64,000 nt of DNA from Sulfurimicrobium sp964552675 (GTDB lineage: Bacteria; Pseudomonadota; Gammaproteobacteria; Burkholderiales; Sulfuricellaceae). The notes beneath the pieces are model-generated. The model worked only from the letters and a program-made list of their open reading frames with translations, ran no database searches and was not told the DNA's origin. Location: contig CAZKHJ010000003.1 in assembly GCA_964552675.1 (NCBI GenBank), positions 1-64,000 on the forward strand, in the 5' to 3' direction. Made by a program: the position numbers and the translations under genes. This document shows positions 1 through 7,896 of the stretch, one piece after another; within the stretch, counting starts at the first letter, position 1, and each line of letters starts with the position of its first letter.

Positions 1-531
1 CACCGAGCGCCGCACCTTGTCGGACCAGTAGTCGTAGTGGGCGATGCGGCGCAGGGATGCCTCGATGCTGCCAATCACGATATTGGTCTTTGGGTACGCT
101 TCGCGGCAGCGCTGCGAATACACGATCACCGCACGGTCGGGGCGCTTGTTGGGTTCGGCATTGGGCGTGTAGGCGTCGTCGGAGCGGATCTTGCGGTCCG
201 AGGTATAGCGGTTGACCATCGAGTCCATGTTGCCGGCCGTGACGCCGAAGAACAGGTTGGGCTTGCCCAGCTGCTTGAATGCCGCCGGGCTGTGCCAGTC
301 CGGTTGGCTCAGGATGCCGACGCGGAAGCCCTGGTCTTCCAGCAGCCGTCCCACCAGCGCCATGCCGAAGCTGGGGTGGTCGATGTAGGCATCGCCGGTG
401 ACGAGGATGATGTCGCAGCTGTCCCAGCCGAGCGCGTCCATTTCGGCGCGTGAGGTGGGCAGGAAAGTCGCGGTGCCGAAGCGTTTGGCCCAGTATTTGC
501 GGTGGGCGGTGATGGCGGGTACGGTTTGCAT
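1..531 (-). CDS. ygiQ: YgiQ family radical SAM protein (N-terminal part, cut by window edge)
   Basis: Reading the minus strand from an ATG at 531 gives 177 codons open to the window edge. The product contains the stretches GWDSCDIILVTGDAYIDHP, KPNLFFGVTAGNMDSM and IEASLRRIAHYDYWSD, which I recognise as the conserved N-terminus of the YgiQ/UPF0313 radical SAM family. The iron-sulfur CxxxCxxC motif of this family lies further downstream and is outside the window. The physiological role of YgiQ is not established. The upstream gene at 653 is divergent, so the 120 bases between them should hold both promoters. The family call is firm; the function is unknown. Confidence 0.9.
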   Translation of the reverse strand, partial: MQTVPAITAHRKYWAKRFGTATFLPTSRAEMDALGWDSCDIILVTGDAYIDHPSFGMALVGRLLEDQGFRVGILSQPDWHSPAAFKQLGKPNLFFGVTAGNMDSMVNRYTSDRKIRSDDAYTPNAEPNKRPDRAVIVYSQRCREAYPKTNIVIGSIEASLRRIAHYDYWSDKVRRSV

Positions 532-652
532 GGGGCTTATTTTAGTCTTAAAAGGCCAGGGTTCGGGTAGTCACAAAAACTTAACCTTGCAGTCATTTTT
601 GCGTCATCGCTGCTCTTTATCGTTCCCTCGACATCATCAGGAGGAGAACCGT

Positions 653-1417
653 ATGTTGCTGAGCCAACAACCCCAAGTCGCACCGCGCCGCGAAACCAAG
701 CTGTTTTACTGCTTGGCCCAGAATGCCGCCGATATCGAGGAAGCGCAGCGCCTGCGTTACAAAGTCTTCGCCGAGGAGATGGGGGCGCGCCTGTCCACCC
801 GCAAGGCCGGTGTCGACGAAGATATTTTTGATCCTTACTGCGACCACCTGCTGGTGCGTGACGGCGACAGCAACGAAGTGGTCGGCACCTATCGCATCCT
901 GAGCCCGGAAAAGGCGCGCAAAATCGGCGGTTTCTATTCCCAGGGCGAATTCGACCTTACCCGCCTGGCCCATTTGAGCAGCCGCACGGTGGAAGTGGGC
1001 CGCTCCTGCGTGCATCCGGATTATCGCAGCGGCGCGGTCATTACCCTGTTGTGGGCCGGCCTGGCGGAATACATGGAACGCGGCGGCTATGAGTACCTCA
1101 TCGGCTGCGCCAGCATCAGCATGGCCGATGGCGGACATGCTGCCGCCAGCCTGTACGAGCGCATCAAGATCGACAACCTGTGCCCGGTGGAATGGCGCGT
1201 GCGGCCGCGCAACCCCTTGCCGCTGGCCGCCCTCAACCGCGAACTGAACCCGCCGCTGCCGCCGCTGATCAAGGGCTATCTGCGCCTCGGGGCCTACATC
1301 TGCGGCGACCCGGCCTGGGACCCGGACTTCAATACCGCCGACCTGCTGGTGCTGCTGCCGCTGGCGCATCTCAGCCGGCGCCATGCGCGGCATTTCCTTG
1401 GGCGCTTGATGAGTTGA
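653..1417 (+). CDS. GNAT-fold N-acyltransferase, OlsB-like
   Basis: This protein of 254 residues starts at the ATG at 653, chosen because a strong AGGAGGAG ribosome site lies at 638-645; the longer open frame upstream has none. The sequence has the look of the acetyltransferase_5/OlsB family: RLRYKVFAEEMG near residue 35, DPYCDHLLV near 60, VGTYRIL, and VEVGRSCVHPDYR near 115. OlsB proteins acylate the alpha-amino group of ornithine in ornithine-lipid synthesis. Related GNATs serve exosortase/PEP-CTERM systems, so the substrate is not certain. No olsA is adjacent. The gene faces cysS convergently across a nested inverted repeat. Confidence 0.75.
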   Translation: MLLSQQPQVAPRRETKLFYCLAQNAADIEEAQRLRYKVFAEEMGARLSTRKAGVDEDIFDPYCDHLLVRDGDSNEVVGTYRILSPEKARKIGGFYSQGEFDLTRLAHLSSRTVEVGRSCVHPDYRSGAVITLLWAGLAEYMERGGYEYLIGCASISMADGGHAAASLYERIKIDNLCPVEWRVRPRNPLPLAALNRELNPPLPPLIKGYLRLGAYICGDPAWDPDFNTADLLVLLPLAHLSRRHARHFLGRLMS

Positions 1418-1500
1418 CCCCATCCCCTTCCAACTTCCCCCTTGAAGGGGGAAGAGCAATTGTTCCCTCCCCTTCAAGGGGAGCAGGGTGGGGATGGGTC
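1416..1500. repeat. Nested inverted repeats between convergent genes
   Basis: Two compact palindromes lie in tandem: CTTCCCCCTT-G-AAGGGGGAAG at 1434-1454 and CTCCCCTT-C-AAGGGGAG at 1467-1483. They are enclosed by an outer pair (GACCCCATCCCC at 1416-1427 and GGGGATGGGTC at 1490-1500, one base different). The whole block fills the space between the stops of the acyltransferase and cysS genes. It could act as a bidirectional terminator or be a small dispersed intergenic repeat of the REP/MITE kind. There is no clear T-run. Confidence 0.7.
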
Positions 1501-2871
1501 TTAACTGCGCCGCCAGGTGGTGCCCTGCGGCGAGTCTTCCAGCAATATGCCGGCGTCGGTCAGTTCCTTGCGGATACGGTCGGCTTCGGCATAATTTTTG
1601 GCATGTTTGGCGGCAGCGCGGTCAGCGATGAGTTGTTCGATGCGTTCCGGGTTATAGGCAGATTCGCTTACGCCAGACTGCAGGAATTCGCCGGGATCGC
1701 GCTGCAGCAGACCAAGTATGCCGCCCAGCGATTGCAGCAGCGAAGTGTGTTGCGGGTCGCCGGATTTGTTGGCTTCCGTGGCCAGGTCAAACAGCACGGC
1801 CATGGCTTCCGGTGTGTTGAAGTCGTCATCCATCGCAGCCTTGAATGCGGCTGCATGATGATTATTCCAGTCGATTCCCTCGTTATGGGGCAGCGTATGC
1901 TTCAATGCGGTATAAAGCCGCGTCAGCGCGCCCCTGGCATCGTCGAGATGGTGGTCGGAGTAGTTGAGCGGGCTGCGGTAGTGGGCGCGCAGGATGAAGA
2001 AGCGCACCACTTCCGGGTCGTATTTCGTCAGCACCTCGCGGATGGTGAAGAAGTTGCCCAGCGACTTGGACATTTTTTCGTTGTCCACCCGCACGAAGCC
2101 GTTATGAATCCAGTAGTTGACGTGCTGGTGGCCGTGCGCGCCCTCGGACTGGGCAATCTCGTTTTCGTGGTGCGGGAATTGCAGATCCTGGCCGCCGCCG
2201 TGAATATCGAAATGCTCGCCCAGCAGCGCATCGCTCATCACCGAGCACTCGATGTGCCAGCCCGGGCGGCCCTTGCCCCAGGGTGAATCCCAGGACGGTT
2301 CATGGGGTTTGGCCGATTTCCACAGCACGAAGTCGAGCGGGTCGCGTTTGCCTGCCGCCACGTCCACGCGCTCGCCGGCGCGCAGGTCGTCGAGCGACTT
2401 GCCGGAAAGCTTGCCGTAACCGGGGAAATCGTGCACCGAGTAGCATACGTCGCCATTGGCCGCGACGTAGGCCAGTCCGTTGGCGATCAGTTGCTGGATC
2501 ATGGCGATCATGCCCGGCACGTACTGGGTGGCACGCGGTTCCTGCGCGGGTTTCTGCACCCCCAGCGCGGCGGCATCTTCGTCCATGGCGGTGATGAAGC
2601 GGCCGGTCAGGGCGGAAATATCCTCGCCATTCTCGGCGGCGCGCTTGATGATCTTGTCGTCGATGTCGGTGATGTTGCGGATGTAGGTGACGTCCAGTCC
2701 TTCCGCCCTGAGCCAGCGCTGGATCATGTCGAATACCACCAGTACCCGGGCATGGCCGAGATGGCAGTAGTCGTACACCGTCATGCCGCACACGTACATC
2801 CGGACCTTGCCGGGTTCGATGGGGATGAAGTCCTGCTTGGTGCGGGCGAGGGTATTGTAGATTTTCAGCAT
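1501..2871 (-). CDS. cysS: Cysteinyl-tRNA synthetase
   Basis: A full-length 456-residue class I aminoacyl-tRNA synthetase that charges tRNA-Cys in the cytoplasm. The N-terminus has the zinc and active-site region YVCGMTVYDYCHLGHAR (HIGH motif in the form HLGH, about residues 27-43). The GWHIECS zinc-ligand segment is near 205, and the KMSKSLGN loop lies near 265. The C-terminal DALR-type anticodon region follows to residue 456. The length is normal for bacteria. It starts with ATG at 2871 and is followed on the same strand, 54 bases upstream, by the SCO gene, which is probably a separate function. Confidence 0.97.
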   Translation of the reverse strand: MLKIYNTLARTKQDFIPIEPGKVRMYVCGMTVYDYCHLGHARVLVVFDMIQRWLRAEGLDVTYIRNITDIDDKIIKRAAENGEDISALTGRFITAMDEDAAALGVQKPAQEPRATQYVPGMIAMIQQLIANGLAYVAANGDVCYSVHDFPGYGKLSGKSLDDLRAGERVDVAAGKRDPLDFVLWKSAKPHEPSWDSPWGKGRPGWHIECSVMSDALLGEHFDIHGGGQDLQFPHHENEIAQSEGAHGHQHVNYWIHNGFVRVDNEKMSKSLGNFFTIREVLTKYDPEVVRFFILRAHYRSPLNYSDHHLDDARGALTRLYTALKHTLPHNEGIDWNNHHAAAFKAAMDDDFNTPEAMAVLFDLATEANKSGDPQHTSLLQSLGGILGLLQRDPGEFLQSGVSESAYNPERIEQLIADRAAAKHAKNYAEADRIRKELTDAGILLEDSPQGTTWRRS

Positions 2872-2925
2872 GGCAGGCGTTGAATCGGGAAAAAGCCGTA
2901 TTTTAGCAGGTCGCCCGACCTGCGA

Positions 2926-3531
2926 TCATTTTGCCTGCAAGGCGGTGCGGATTGCCTGCGCCACGTCAGCTGGCGGTGCGCCGTGGGGCAGCGTGGCGAC
3001 CAGCTTGCCGCCAGGGTCCACGACATAAGTGGTGGAGGAGTGGTCCACCACATAGCCGCCGGCCGAGCCGGTGTTCTGCTTGCTGTAGCTGGCGCCGTAC
3101 TGTTTTGCCACGGCGGCGATTTCCCGCGGGGAGCCGGTCAGGCCGAGAATGCCGGGGTGGAAGAAGGCGCCGTATTCCTTCAGTTTTTCCAGCGTGTCGC
3201 GTTCCGGATCGACAGAGATGAATAGCACCTGGGTGCGCGCCAGTTCGTCCGGATTCAGAAGGTTGAGGCCCTGCGAAGTGAAGGCGAGCGAAGTGGGGCA
3301 GATGTCCGGGCAAAAGGTGTAGCCGAAATACACCAGCACCACCTTGCCGCGCAAATCCCGGAGCGACACCGGACCATTTGCCGATTGCAGGGTGAAATCA
3401 CCGCCCGTGGGTGCATTGGCCATGGGAATGGCCAGGCGAGCCTGATCGGCACCGGGGTTCCAGAACCAGATCACCCAGCCGAGCAGAACGGCCAGCGTGA
3501 GGATTAAGGCGAGTTGAAGTTTGTTTTTCAT
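2926..3531 (-). CDS. SCO1/SenC family copper chaperone
   Basis: This 201-residue protein starts at ATG 3531 with an N-terminal membrane anchor (LALILTLAVLLGWVIWFW). The rest is a thioredoxin-fold domain with the SCO copper ligands: CPDIC after YFGYTF near residue 83, and the conserved His in VVDHSSTTYVVD near residue 170. SCO proteins deliver copper to or reduce the CuA centre of cytochrome oxidase, and have been linked to NosZ CuA in some bacteria. The operator-like palindrome 41 bases before the start is shared with nosZ, which suggests a link to N2O reduction. It lies downstream of the 155-residue membrane-anchored protein on the same strand. Confidence 0.93.
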   Translation of the reverse strand: MKNKLQLALILTLAVLLGWVIWFWNPGADQARLAIPMANAPTGGDFTLQSANGPVSLRDLRGKVVLVYFGYTFCPDICPTSLAFTSQGLNLLNPDELARTQVLFISVDPERDTLEKLKEYGAFFHPGILGLTGSPREIAAVAKQYGASYSKQNTGSAGGYVVDHSSTTYVVDPGGKLVATLPHGAPPADVAQAIRTALQAK

Positions 3532-3571
3532 AAATGCATTCAATGATAAGCCAATGCCGGGATGAGTCTGG

Positions 3572-3588
3572 TGTGGCAAATTGCCGCA
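3572..3588. promoter_or_regulatory. 17-bp palindrome upstream of the SCO gene (shared with nosZ)
   Basis: TGTGGCAA-A-TTGCCGCA has two 8-base arms that match except at one position. It lies between the stop of the upstream gene (3594) and the SCO start (3531). Two further copies occur in tandem before nosZ at 7897-7913 and 7915-7931. The binding protein is not recognised. The role as an operator is inferred from symmetry, repetition and position only. Confidence 0.6.
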
Positions 3589-3593
3589 AAATT

Positions 3594-4061
3594 TCAGTTG
3601 TGCGTGGTTACAAAGCGAAACGGCGCCGCTGCCCGGATGTCGTTGGTGGTGACCAGCACCATTGCCTGCCATGCCATGCGCCCGGTGATGCACACTGGCA
3701 GCGTGGCCTGGCCGGTGAAGCGGTTGCCGTTTTCGCGTTTCAGTTCGGGCCGGTTATAGCCCATGTTCATGTCCACGCCGGTGAAGTCGATTTCCACCCT
3801 GCGGGCATCCAATCCTTCCACCCTGACTGCCAGACTGAGCGGGCGCAGCAGGGGGATGGGGCGCGGTTCGATGGAAAGCTCGATGCGTCCGCCGCCGGGG
3901 AGTGTGCTCGTGCAGGGGCCGGCGTGGAGATCACAACTGGTGTTGAGCGCCGCGCTTACCGTGTTGGCGGGGTTGGGCCTGAGCCAGAGTTTGGCGCCCA
4001 CGGCGCCGCCGATGGCGACAGTCAGGGCGACGATGGTGGCGATAAGCGGTTTGTTGGTCAT
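3594..4061 (-). CDS. Membrane-anchored periplasmic protein of unknown function next to SCO
   Basis: A 155-residue product beginning at ATG 4061 (MTNKPLIATIVALT). One N-terminal transmembrane helix is followed by a periplasmic part of beta-rich appearance. A pair of cysteines (CDLHAGPC) and a methionine-rich turn (GVDMNMGYNRPEL) stand out and could bind copper. The overall pattern of an anchor plus an immunoglobulin-like domain recalls FixH/YtkA-like proteins, but I do not recognise a family with certainty. It is co-directional with and 62 bases upstream of SCO, so a copper-delivery role is plausible. Its start is divergent from menB. Confidence 0.65.
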   Translation of the reverse strand: MTNKPLIATIVALTVAIGGAVGAKLWLRPNPANTVSAALNTSCDLHAGPCTSTLPGGGRIELSIEPRPIPLLRPLSLAVRVEGLDARRVEIDFTGVDMNMGYNRPELKRENGNRFTGQATLPVCITGRMAWQAMVLVTTNDIRAAAPFRFVTTHN

Positions 4062-4162
4062 TGTTCGGCGAATGGTTGAAGTTCGCCATGAGAATACCAC
4101 AGGGCGGCCAACCCGGGCTTTGTGCCATAATTCCCCTTCTTTTACATGCATCGGGCAAGTTC

Positions 4163-4978
4163 ATGGATTGGAAAGCTGCTGCTTCGTTTCAGGATGTCCT
4201 TTATCATCAGGCCGAGGGCATCGCCAGAATCACCATCAACCGCCCCGAGGTGCGCAATGCCTTTCGCCCGCAAACCGTGAACGAGCTGATGCAGGCTTTT
4301 CAACTGGCTCACCTCGATCCGGCCATTGGCGCCATCATCCTTACCGGCGCAGGCGGCCAGGCCTTTTGCTCCGGCGGCGACCAGAAGGTGCGCGGCGACG
4401 ATGGCGGCTATCACGATGATCAGGGTACGCCCCACCTCAACGTGCTCGACCTGCAAATGCAGATCCGCCGCCTGCCCAAGCCGGTGGTGGCGATGGTGGC
4501 GGGCTACGCCATCGGCGGTGGCCATGTGCTGCATCTGGTATGCGACCTCACTATCGCCGCTGACAATGCCCGCTTCGGCCAGACCGGGCCGCGCGTGGGC
4601 AGCTTCGATGCCGGCCTGGGGGCCGGCTTGCTGGCGCGGGCGGTGGGACTGAAAAAGGCCAAGGAGATCTGGTTCCTGTGCCGCCAGTACGACGCCGTGC
4701 AGGCACTGGAAATGGGGCTGGTCAACGCGGTGGTGCCGCTGGCCGAACTGGAGGCCGAAACCGTCAGGTGGTGCCGCGAGATGTTGCAGCATTCACCTAC
4801 CGCATTGCGCGTTCTCAAATCTGCCTTCAACGCCGATAGCGACGGCCTGGCGGGGATACAGGAGCTGGCGGGCAATGCCACTGCCCTGTATTACATGACG
4901 GCAGAGGGGCAGGAAGGAAAAAATGCCTGGCTGGAAAAACGCGCGCCGGATTTTGGCAGGTTCCCGCGCCGGCCCTGA
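4163..4978 (+). CDS. menB: 1,4-dihydroxy-2-naphthoyl-CoA synthase
   Basis: A crotonase-fold enzyme of 271 residues that cyclises o-succinylbenzoyl-CoA in menaquinone synthesis. The start at ATG 4163 (MDWKAAASFQDVLYHQ) fits the family. Motifs seen are ITINRPEVRNAFRP, the oxyanion-hole region AFCSGGDQKVRG (about residue 70-81), and GYAIGGGHVLHLVCDLTIA. The downstream segment GPRVGSFDAGLGA (near 147) holds the MenB-typical Ser/Asp. The C-terminal EGKNAWLEKRAPDFGRFPRRP is the usual MenB tail. The stop overlaps the menA start by one base, so translation is coupled. First gene of menB-menA-tlpA-menC-menI. Confidence 0.95.
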   Translation: MDWKAAASFQDVLYHQAEGIARITINRPEVRNAFRPQTVNELMQAFQLAHLDPAIGAIILTGAGGQAFCSGGDQKVRGDDGGYHDDQGTPHLNVLDLQMQIRRLPKPVVAMVAGYAIGGGHVLHLVCDLTIAADNARFGQTGPRVGSFDAGLGAGLLARAVGLKKAKEIWFLCRQYDAVQALEMGLVNAVVPLAELEAETVRWCREMLQHSPTALRVLKSAFNADSDGLAGIQELAGNATALYYMTAEGQEGKNAWLEKRAPDFGRFPRRP

Positions 4979-5877
4979 TGAATCATTCCCCGCCAAATTC
5001 AAAAGCCGCTGCCTGGCTGCTGGCCGCCCGGCCCAAGACCTTGAGCGTCTCATTCACGCCGGTGATGGTGGGAACAGCGCTGGCCTGGCTGGAAACCGGC
5101 GCAGTGCTGTGGCTGCCGGCGCTGGCTGCGCTGGCGGGGGCGATGCTGATCCAGATCGGCACCAATTTGCATAACGATGCGGCAGATTTCGCCCGTGGCG
5201 CGGACACCGCAGAGCGTCTTGGCCCGGCGCGGGCTGTGGCTTCCGGCTGGCTTCACGCCAAAACCGTGGAAGCTGCGGCGCTGGGATGTTTTGCCCTGGC
5301 CATGCTGTGCGGGATTTATCTGGCATGGCATGCCGGCTGGCCGATCGTGGTGCTGGGTCTGGCCTCCCTGATTTCCGGCTGGGCCTATACCGGCGGCCCG
5401 CGTCCCCTGGCCTACAACGGCCTGGGCGAGCTGTTCGTGTGGCTGTTCTTCGGCCTGGGCGCGGTGATGGGGAGCTTCTATCTGCAAACCTTCCGGCTCG
5501 ACTGGTCCGCCTTCATTGCCGCTTCCATGCTGGGCATGCAGGCTGCGGCGGTGATTGTGGTCAACAACTATCGCGATCTCGACAAGGATCGAGAGATTGG
5601 AAAAAATACCCTGGCGGTGCGCCTGGGGCGCGAAGTCAGTCAGCTGGAATATGGCCTGCTGCTGTTTCTGCCCTATCTGTTTCTGCCAATGCTATCCGGT
5701 CTGACCGGGATGCGATGGGGTGCGGTGTTGCCATTCCTGTCGCTGCCCTGGGCCATGCTGCTGCTGCGGCGCTTTGTGGGCGAACCGGCAGGGCCGGTGT
5801 TCAATCGAATTCTGGCGCAGACCGCGCAGTTGCAACTGGTATTTGGCACCTTGCTCACCTTGGGAATTTTGCTGTGA
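4978..5877 (+). CDS. menA: 1,4-dihydroxy-2-naphthoate polyprenyltransferase
   Basis: An integral membrane UbiA-superfamily prenyltransferase of 299 residues. It attaches the polyprenyl chain to 1,4-dihydroxy-2-naphthoate to give demethylmenaquinone. The first aspartate-rich region is NLHNDAADFARGADTAERLGP with the Asn/Asp pattern typical of MenA, and the second is NNYRDLDKDREIGKNTLAVR near residue 197. Eight or nine hydrophobic helices are visible. It starts with the ATG that overlaps the menB stop. The last codons overlap the GTG start of the thioredoxin-like gene. Confidence 0.95.
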   Translation: MNHSPPNSKAAAWLLAARPKTLSVSFTPVMVGTALAWLETGAVLWLPALAALAGAMLIQIGTNLHNDAADFARGADTAERLGPARAVASGWLHAKTVEAAALGCFALAMLCGIYLAWHAGWPIVVLGLASLISGWAYTGGPRPLAYNGLGELFVWLFFGLGAVMGSFYLQTFRLDWSAFIAASMLGMQAAAVIVVNNYRDLDKDREIGKNTLAVRLGREVSQLEYGLLLFLPYLFLPMLSGLTGMRWGAVLPFLSLPWAMLLLRRFVGEPAGPVFNRILAQTAQLQLVFGTLLTLGILL

Positions 5878-6401
5878 AAAAACATTTTTTGGTATTGCTT
5901 TGGCTGTTCATTCTACCCTGGGGGTCTGCGGCACAGGCCGGCCCGGCATCGGATGTGCTCTACGCGGCCAGTTTCAGCAGCCTGGATGGCCAGACGGTTA
6001 AGCTGGACACGCTGCGCGGCAAGGTGGCGGTGGTGAATTTCTGGGCGACCTGGTGCCCCCCCTGCCGCCGGGAGCTCCCCGACCTGGTGGCCGTTCATGC
6101 CCGATACCGCGAGCGGGGCGTGGCTTTCATCGGTGTCGCGGTCGAGGATAATGCTGCGCTGGTGAGGGAATTCGCCGGCGCTTATGGCATCACTTATCCC
6201 CTGGTGACTGGCAAGGATCAGGGTGTTGCGCTGATGCAGGAGCTGGGTAATGCAGTGGCCGGGTTGCCCTATACCCTGGTGCTGGATGCGGGCGGCAGCG
6301 TGGTTGCCATGCGACGCGGGCCGATGGACGAGGAACGTCTGGAGCAGGCATTGCGGGCAGCGTTGTTGCTGCAGGATGACGCGCGTGCGGATTCAAAATA
6401 G
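5874..6401 (+). CDS. TlpA/ResA-type periplasmic thioredoxin
   Basis: This 175-residue protein starts at GTG 5874, overlapping the menA stop. A signal peptide (KKHFLVLLWLFILPWGSAAQA) is followed by a thioredoxin fold with the active site FWATWCPPCRRELPDL near residue 61. A cis-proline region, GLPYTLVLD, is near 139. Periplasmic thioredoxins of this kind reduce cysteines in c-type haem maturation or in CuA site assembly, the latter together with SCO. It sits inside the menaquinone operon and overlaps menC, although no menaquinone step needs it. The nearby copper-protein genes make a CuA/cytochrome maturation role attractive but unproven. Confidence 0.85.
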   Translation: MKKHFLVLLWLFILPWGSAAQAGPASDVLYAASFSSLDGQTVKLDTLRGKVAVVNFWATWCPPCRRELPDLVAVHARYRERGVAFIGVAVEDNAALVREFAGAYGITYPLVTGKDQGVALMQELGNAVAGLPYTLVLDAGGSVVAMRRGPMDEERLEQALRAALLLQDDARADSK

Positions 6402-7422
6402 CCAGGTCATCCCTTACCATCTGCCGCTCAAGGCGGCGTGGCGCAGCGCGGCGGGTGAATTTGCCGTGCGTTCCGGCTGGCTGCTCCGCCTGGAAACGGA
6501 TGATGGCCTGCTCGGCTGGGGCGATTGCGCGCCATTGCCAGGTATGGCTGGCGGGCTGGAAGAACGCTGCGGTGAGTTGTCCGGACTGGACTGGGCAGAG
6601 GCGGACGCCTGGCTGAAACAGGCTGGGCTGCCGGCTGCCGGGGCTTGTGCGGTGGATGCAGCCTTGCTCGACCTGGCTGCTCAGGCGGCGGGCGTGCCGC
6701 TGGCCCGTCTGCTGAATCCTGCGGCGGAAACCGGGGTGCGGTGCAATGCAGCACTGGGCGTGCTGGATGAAGACGCCGCACGACGCGCTTCCGTTGCCAT
6801 CGGGCAGGGTTTTGCGGTGCTCAAGTTCAAGGCGGGACTGGCCGAAGTTGACCGCGAACTGATGCTGTTGCGGCTAGTGGCGGCATGTCTGCCGTCAGGC
6901 GTCATGTTGCGACTGGATGCCAACTGTGCCTGGAGCCGGGAAGAGGCCATGCGCTTTCTTGCCGGACTGGACGGCCTGCCGGTCGAGATGCTGGAGGAGC
7001 CGCTGGCACAGCCGGATCTGGCTGCCCTCGCGGTCTTGCAGCAACAGACGCCGGTTCCCCTGGCGCTGGATGAATCACTGCCGGCACTGGGGCTGGCACA
7101 GGTGCTCGCGGCGGCGCCAGTGCGGCGTCTGGTGATCAAGCCGATGCTGTGCGGCGGCTTGCGTGCCGGGCTCGATATTGCCCGGCGTGCGCGCGCAGCC
7201 GGGATGATGTGCGTGGCCACAACGACGGTGGACAGCGCGGCGGGAACGCTGGTGGCCCTGCACCTTGCGGCAGCGCTGGCAAATGGGCTGCATCATGGCC
7301 TGGGCACTGCCGCCTGGCTGGCATCCGATGTCGGCGCCACCCCTGAACTGTGCCGGGGAATGCTGCATATCGAGAATGTACCGGGATTGGGTTTTGTGCC
7401 CCTGGCTGGAGTCGTGCCATGA
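6376..7422 (+). CDS. menC: o-Succinylbenzoate synthase
   Basis: An enolase-superfamily enzyme of 348 residues that dehydrates SHCHC to o-succinylbenzoate. The catalytic lysines are visible in AVLKFKAGL (KxK, near residue 155) and LVIKPMLCGG (near 255). The three metal ligands are in MLRLDANCAW, EMLEEPLAQ and LALDESLP. I chose ATG 6376, which overlaps the thioredoxin gene by 26 bases; GTG at 6385 is the alternative. The ATG of menI overlaps the stop. The product is shorter and more divergent than enterobacterial MenC, but all catalytic positions remain. Confidence 0.9.
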   Translation: MTRVRIQNSQVIPYHLPLKAAWRSAAGEFAVRSGWLLRLETDDGLLGWGDCAPLPGMAGGLEERCGELSGLDWAEADAWLKQAGLPAAGACAVDAALLDLAAQAAGVPLARLLNPAAETGVRCNAALGVLDEDAARRASVAIGQGFAVLKFKAGLAEVDRELMLLRLVAACLPSGVMLRLDANCAWSREEAMRFLAGLDGLPVEMLEEPLAQPDLAALAVLQQQTPVPLALDESLPALGLAQVLAAAPVRRLVIKPMLCGGLRAGLDIARRARAAGMMCVATTTVDSAAGTLVALHLAAALANGLHHGLGTAAWLASDVGATPELCRGMLHIENVPGLGFVPLAGVVP

Positions 7423-7856
7423 ATCATCGCCATGTTTTTACCGTACGCCTGCACGATGTGGATGCTGCTGGCGTGATGTTTTTTGCCCGTCTGTTTGTTC
7501 ACGCCCACGACGCCTATGAGGATTTCATGGCTGGCCAGGACCTGGGGCTCGAAAAGCTGATTGACACAGGGGTTCGCCTGCCTCTGGTCCATGCCAGTGC
7601 CGACTACCTGGCGCCGCTGCATCAGGGCGAACAGGTTTCCGTGATGCTGGAAGTCGAAAAACTGGGCCGGACTTCCTTTACCCTCGCTTATTCCTTGAGC
7701 TGTGGCGGCGCGTTGCGCGCGCGCCTGCGTACCGTGCATGTTTTTCTCGCCGGACAGGGCGATGTTCCCTCCCCGTTGCCGGATGAGGTGCGCCAGCGCC
7801 TGCTGCCCTATTCCCTTCAATCTGTGCGCCAATCGGGCAATCACGATATTTCTTGA
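7419..7856 (+). CDS. menI: Hotdog thioesterase, probable 1,4-dihydroxy-2-naphthoyl-CoA hydrolase
   Basis: This 145-residue 4-hydroxybenzoyl-CoA thioesterase-type hotdog protein has the family start HRHVFTVRLHDVDAAGVMFFARLFVHAHDAYEDFM, in which Asp16 would be the catalytic residue. The length is normal. Its position as last gene of a menBAC operon, with a start overlapping the menC stop, supports hydrolysis of DHNA-CoA as the role. YbgC-type proteins look alike, so the assignment rests mainly on context. Its stop codon lies inside the FNR/DNR box that serves nosZ. Confidence 0.82.
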   Translation: MNHRHVFTVRLHDVDAAGVMFFARLFVHAHDAYEDFMAGQDLGLEKLIDTGVRLPLVHASADYLAPLHQGEQVSVMLEVEKLGRTSFTLAYSLSCGGALRARLRTVHVFLAGQGDVPSPLPDEVRQRLLPYSLQSVRQSGNHDIS

Positions 7857-7866
7857 TCCACGTCAA
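7853..7866. promoter_or_regulatory. FNR/DNR-type box of the nosZ promoter
   Basis: TTGAT-CCAC-GTCAA matches the FNR/ANR/DNR consensus TTGAT-N4-ATCAA with one change. A -10 like hexamer CATAAT lies at 7889-7894, which would place the transcription start near 7901, so the box is centred at about -41.5, the classical class II activation position. It overlaps the stop codon of menI. Activation under low oxygen, or by NO through a DNR-type regulator, is inferred. Confidence 0.75.
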
Positions 7867-7896
7867 GGAGAGGTGTAGATTTGCTCACCATAATGC

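Noticed and set aside
398..652. Longer N-terminus for the OlsB-like protein from 398
   Set aside because: The extension overlaps ygiQ on the other strand, has no ribosome site, and the ATG at 653 has a strong one.
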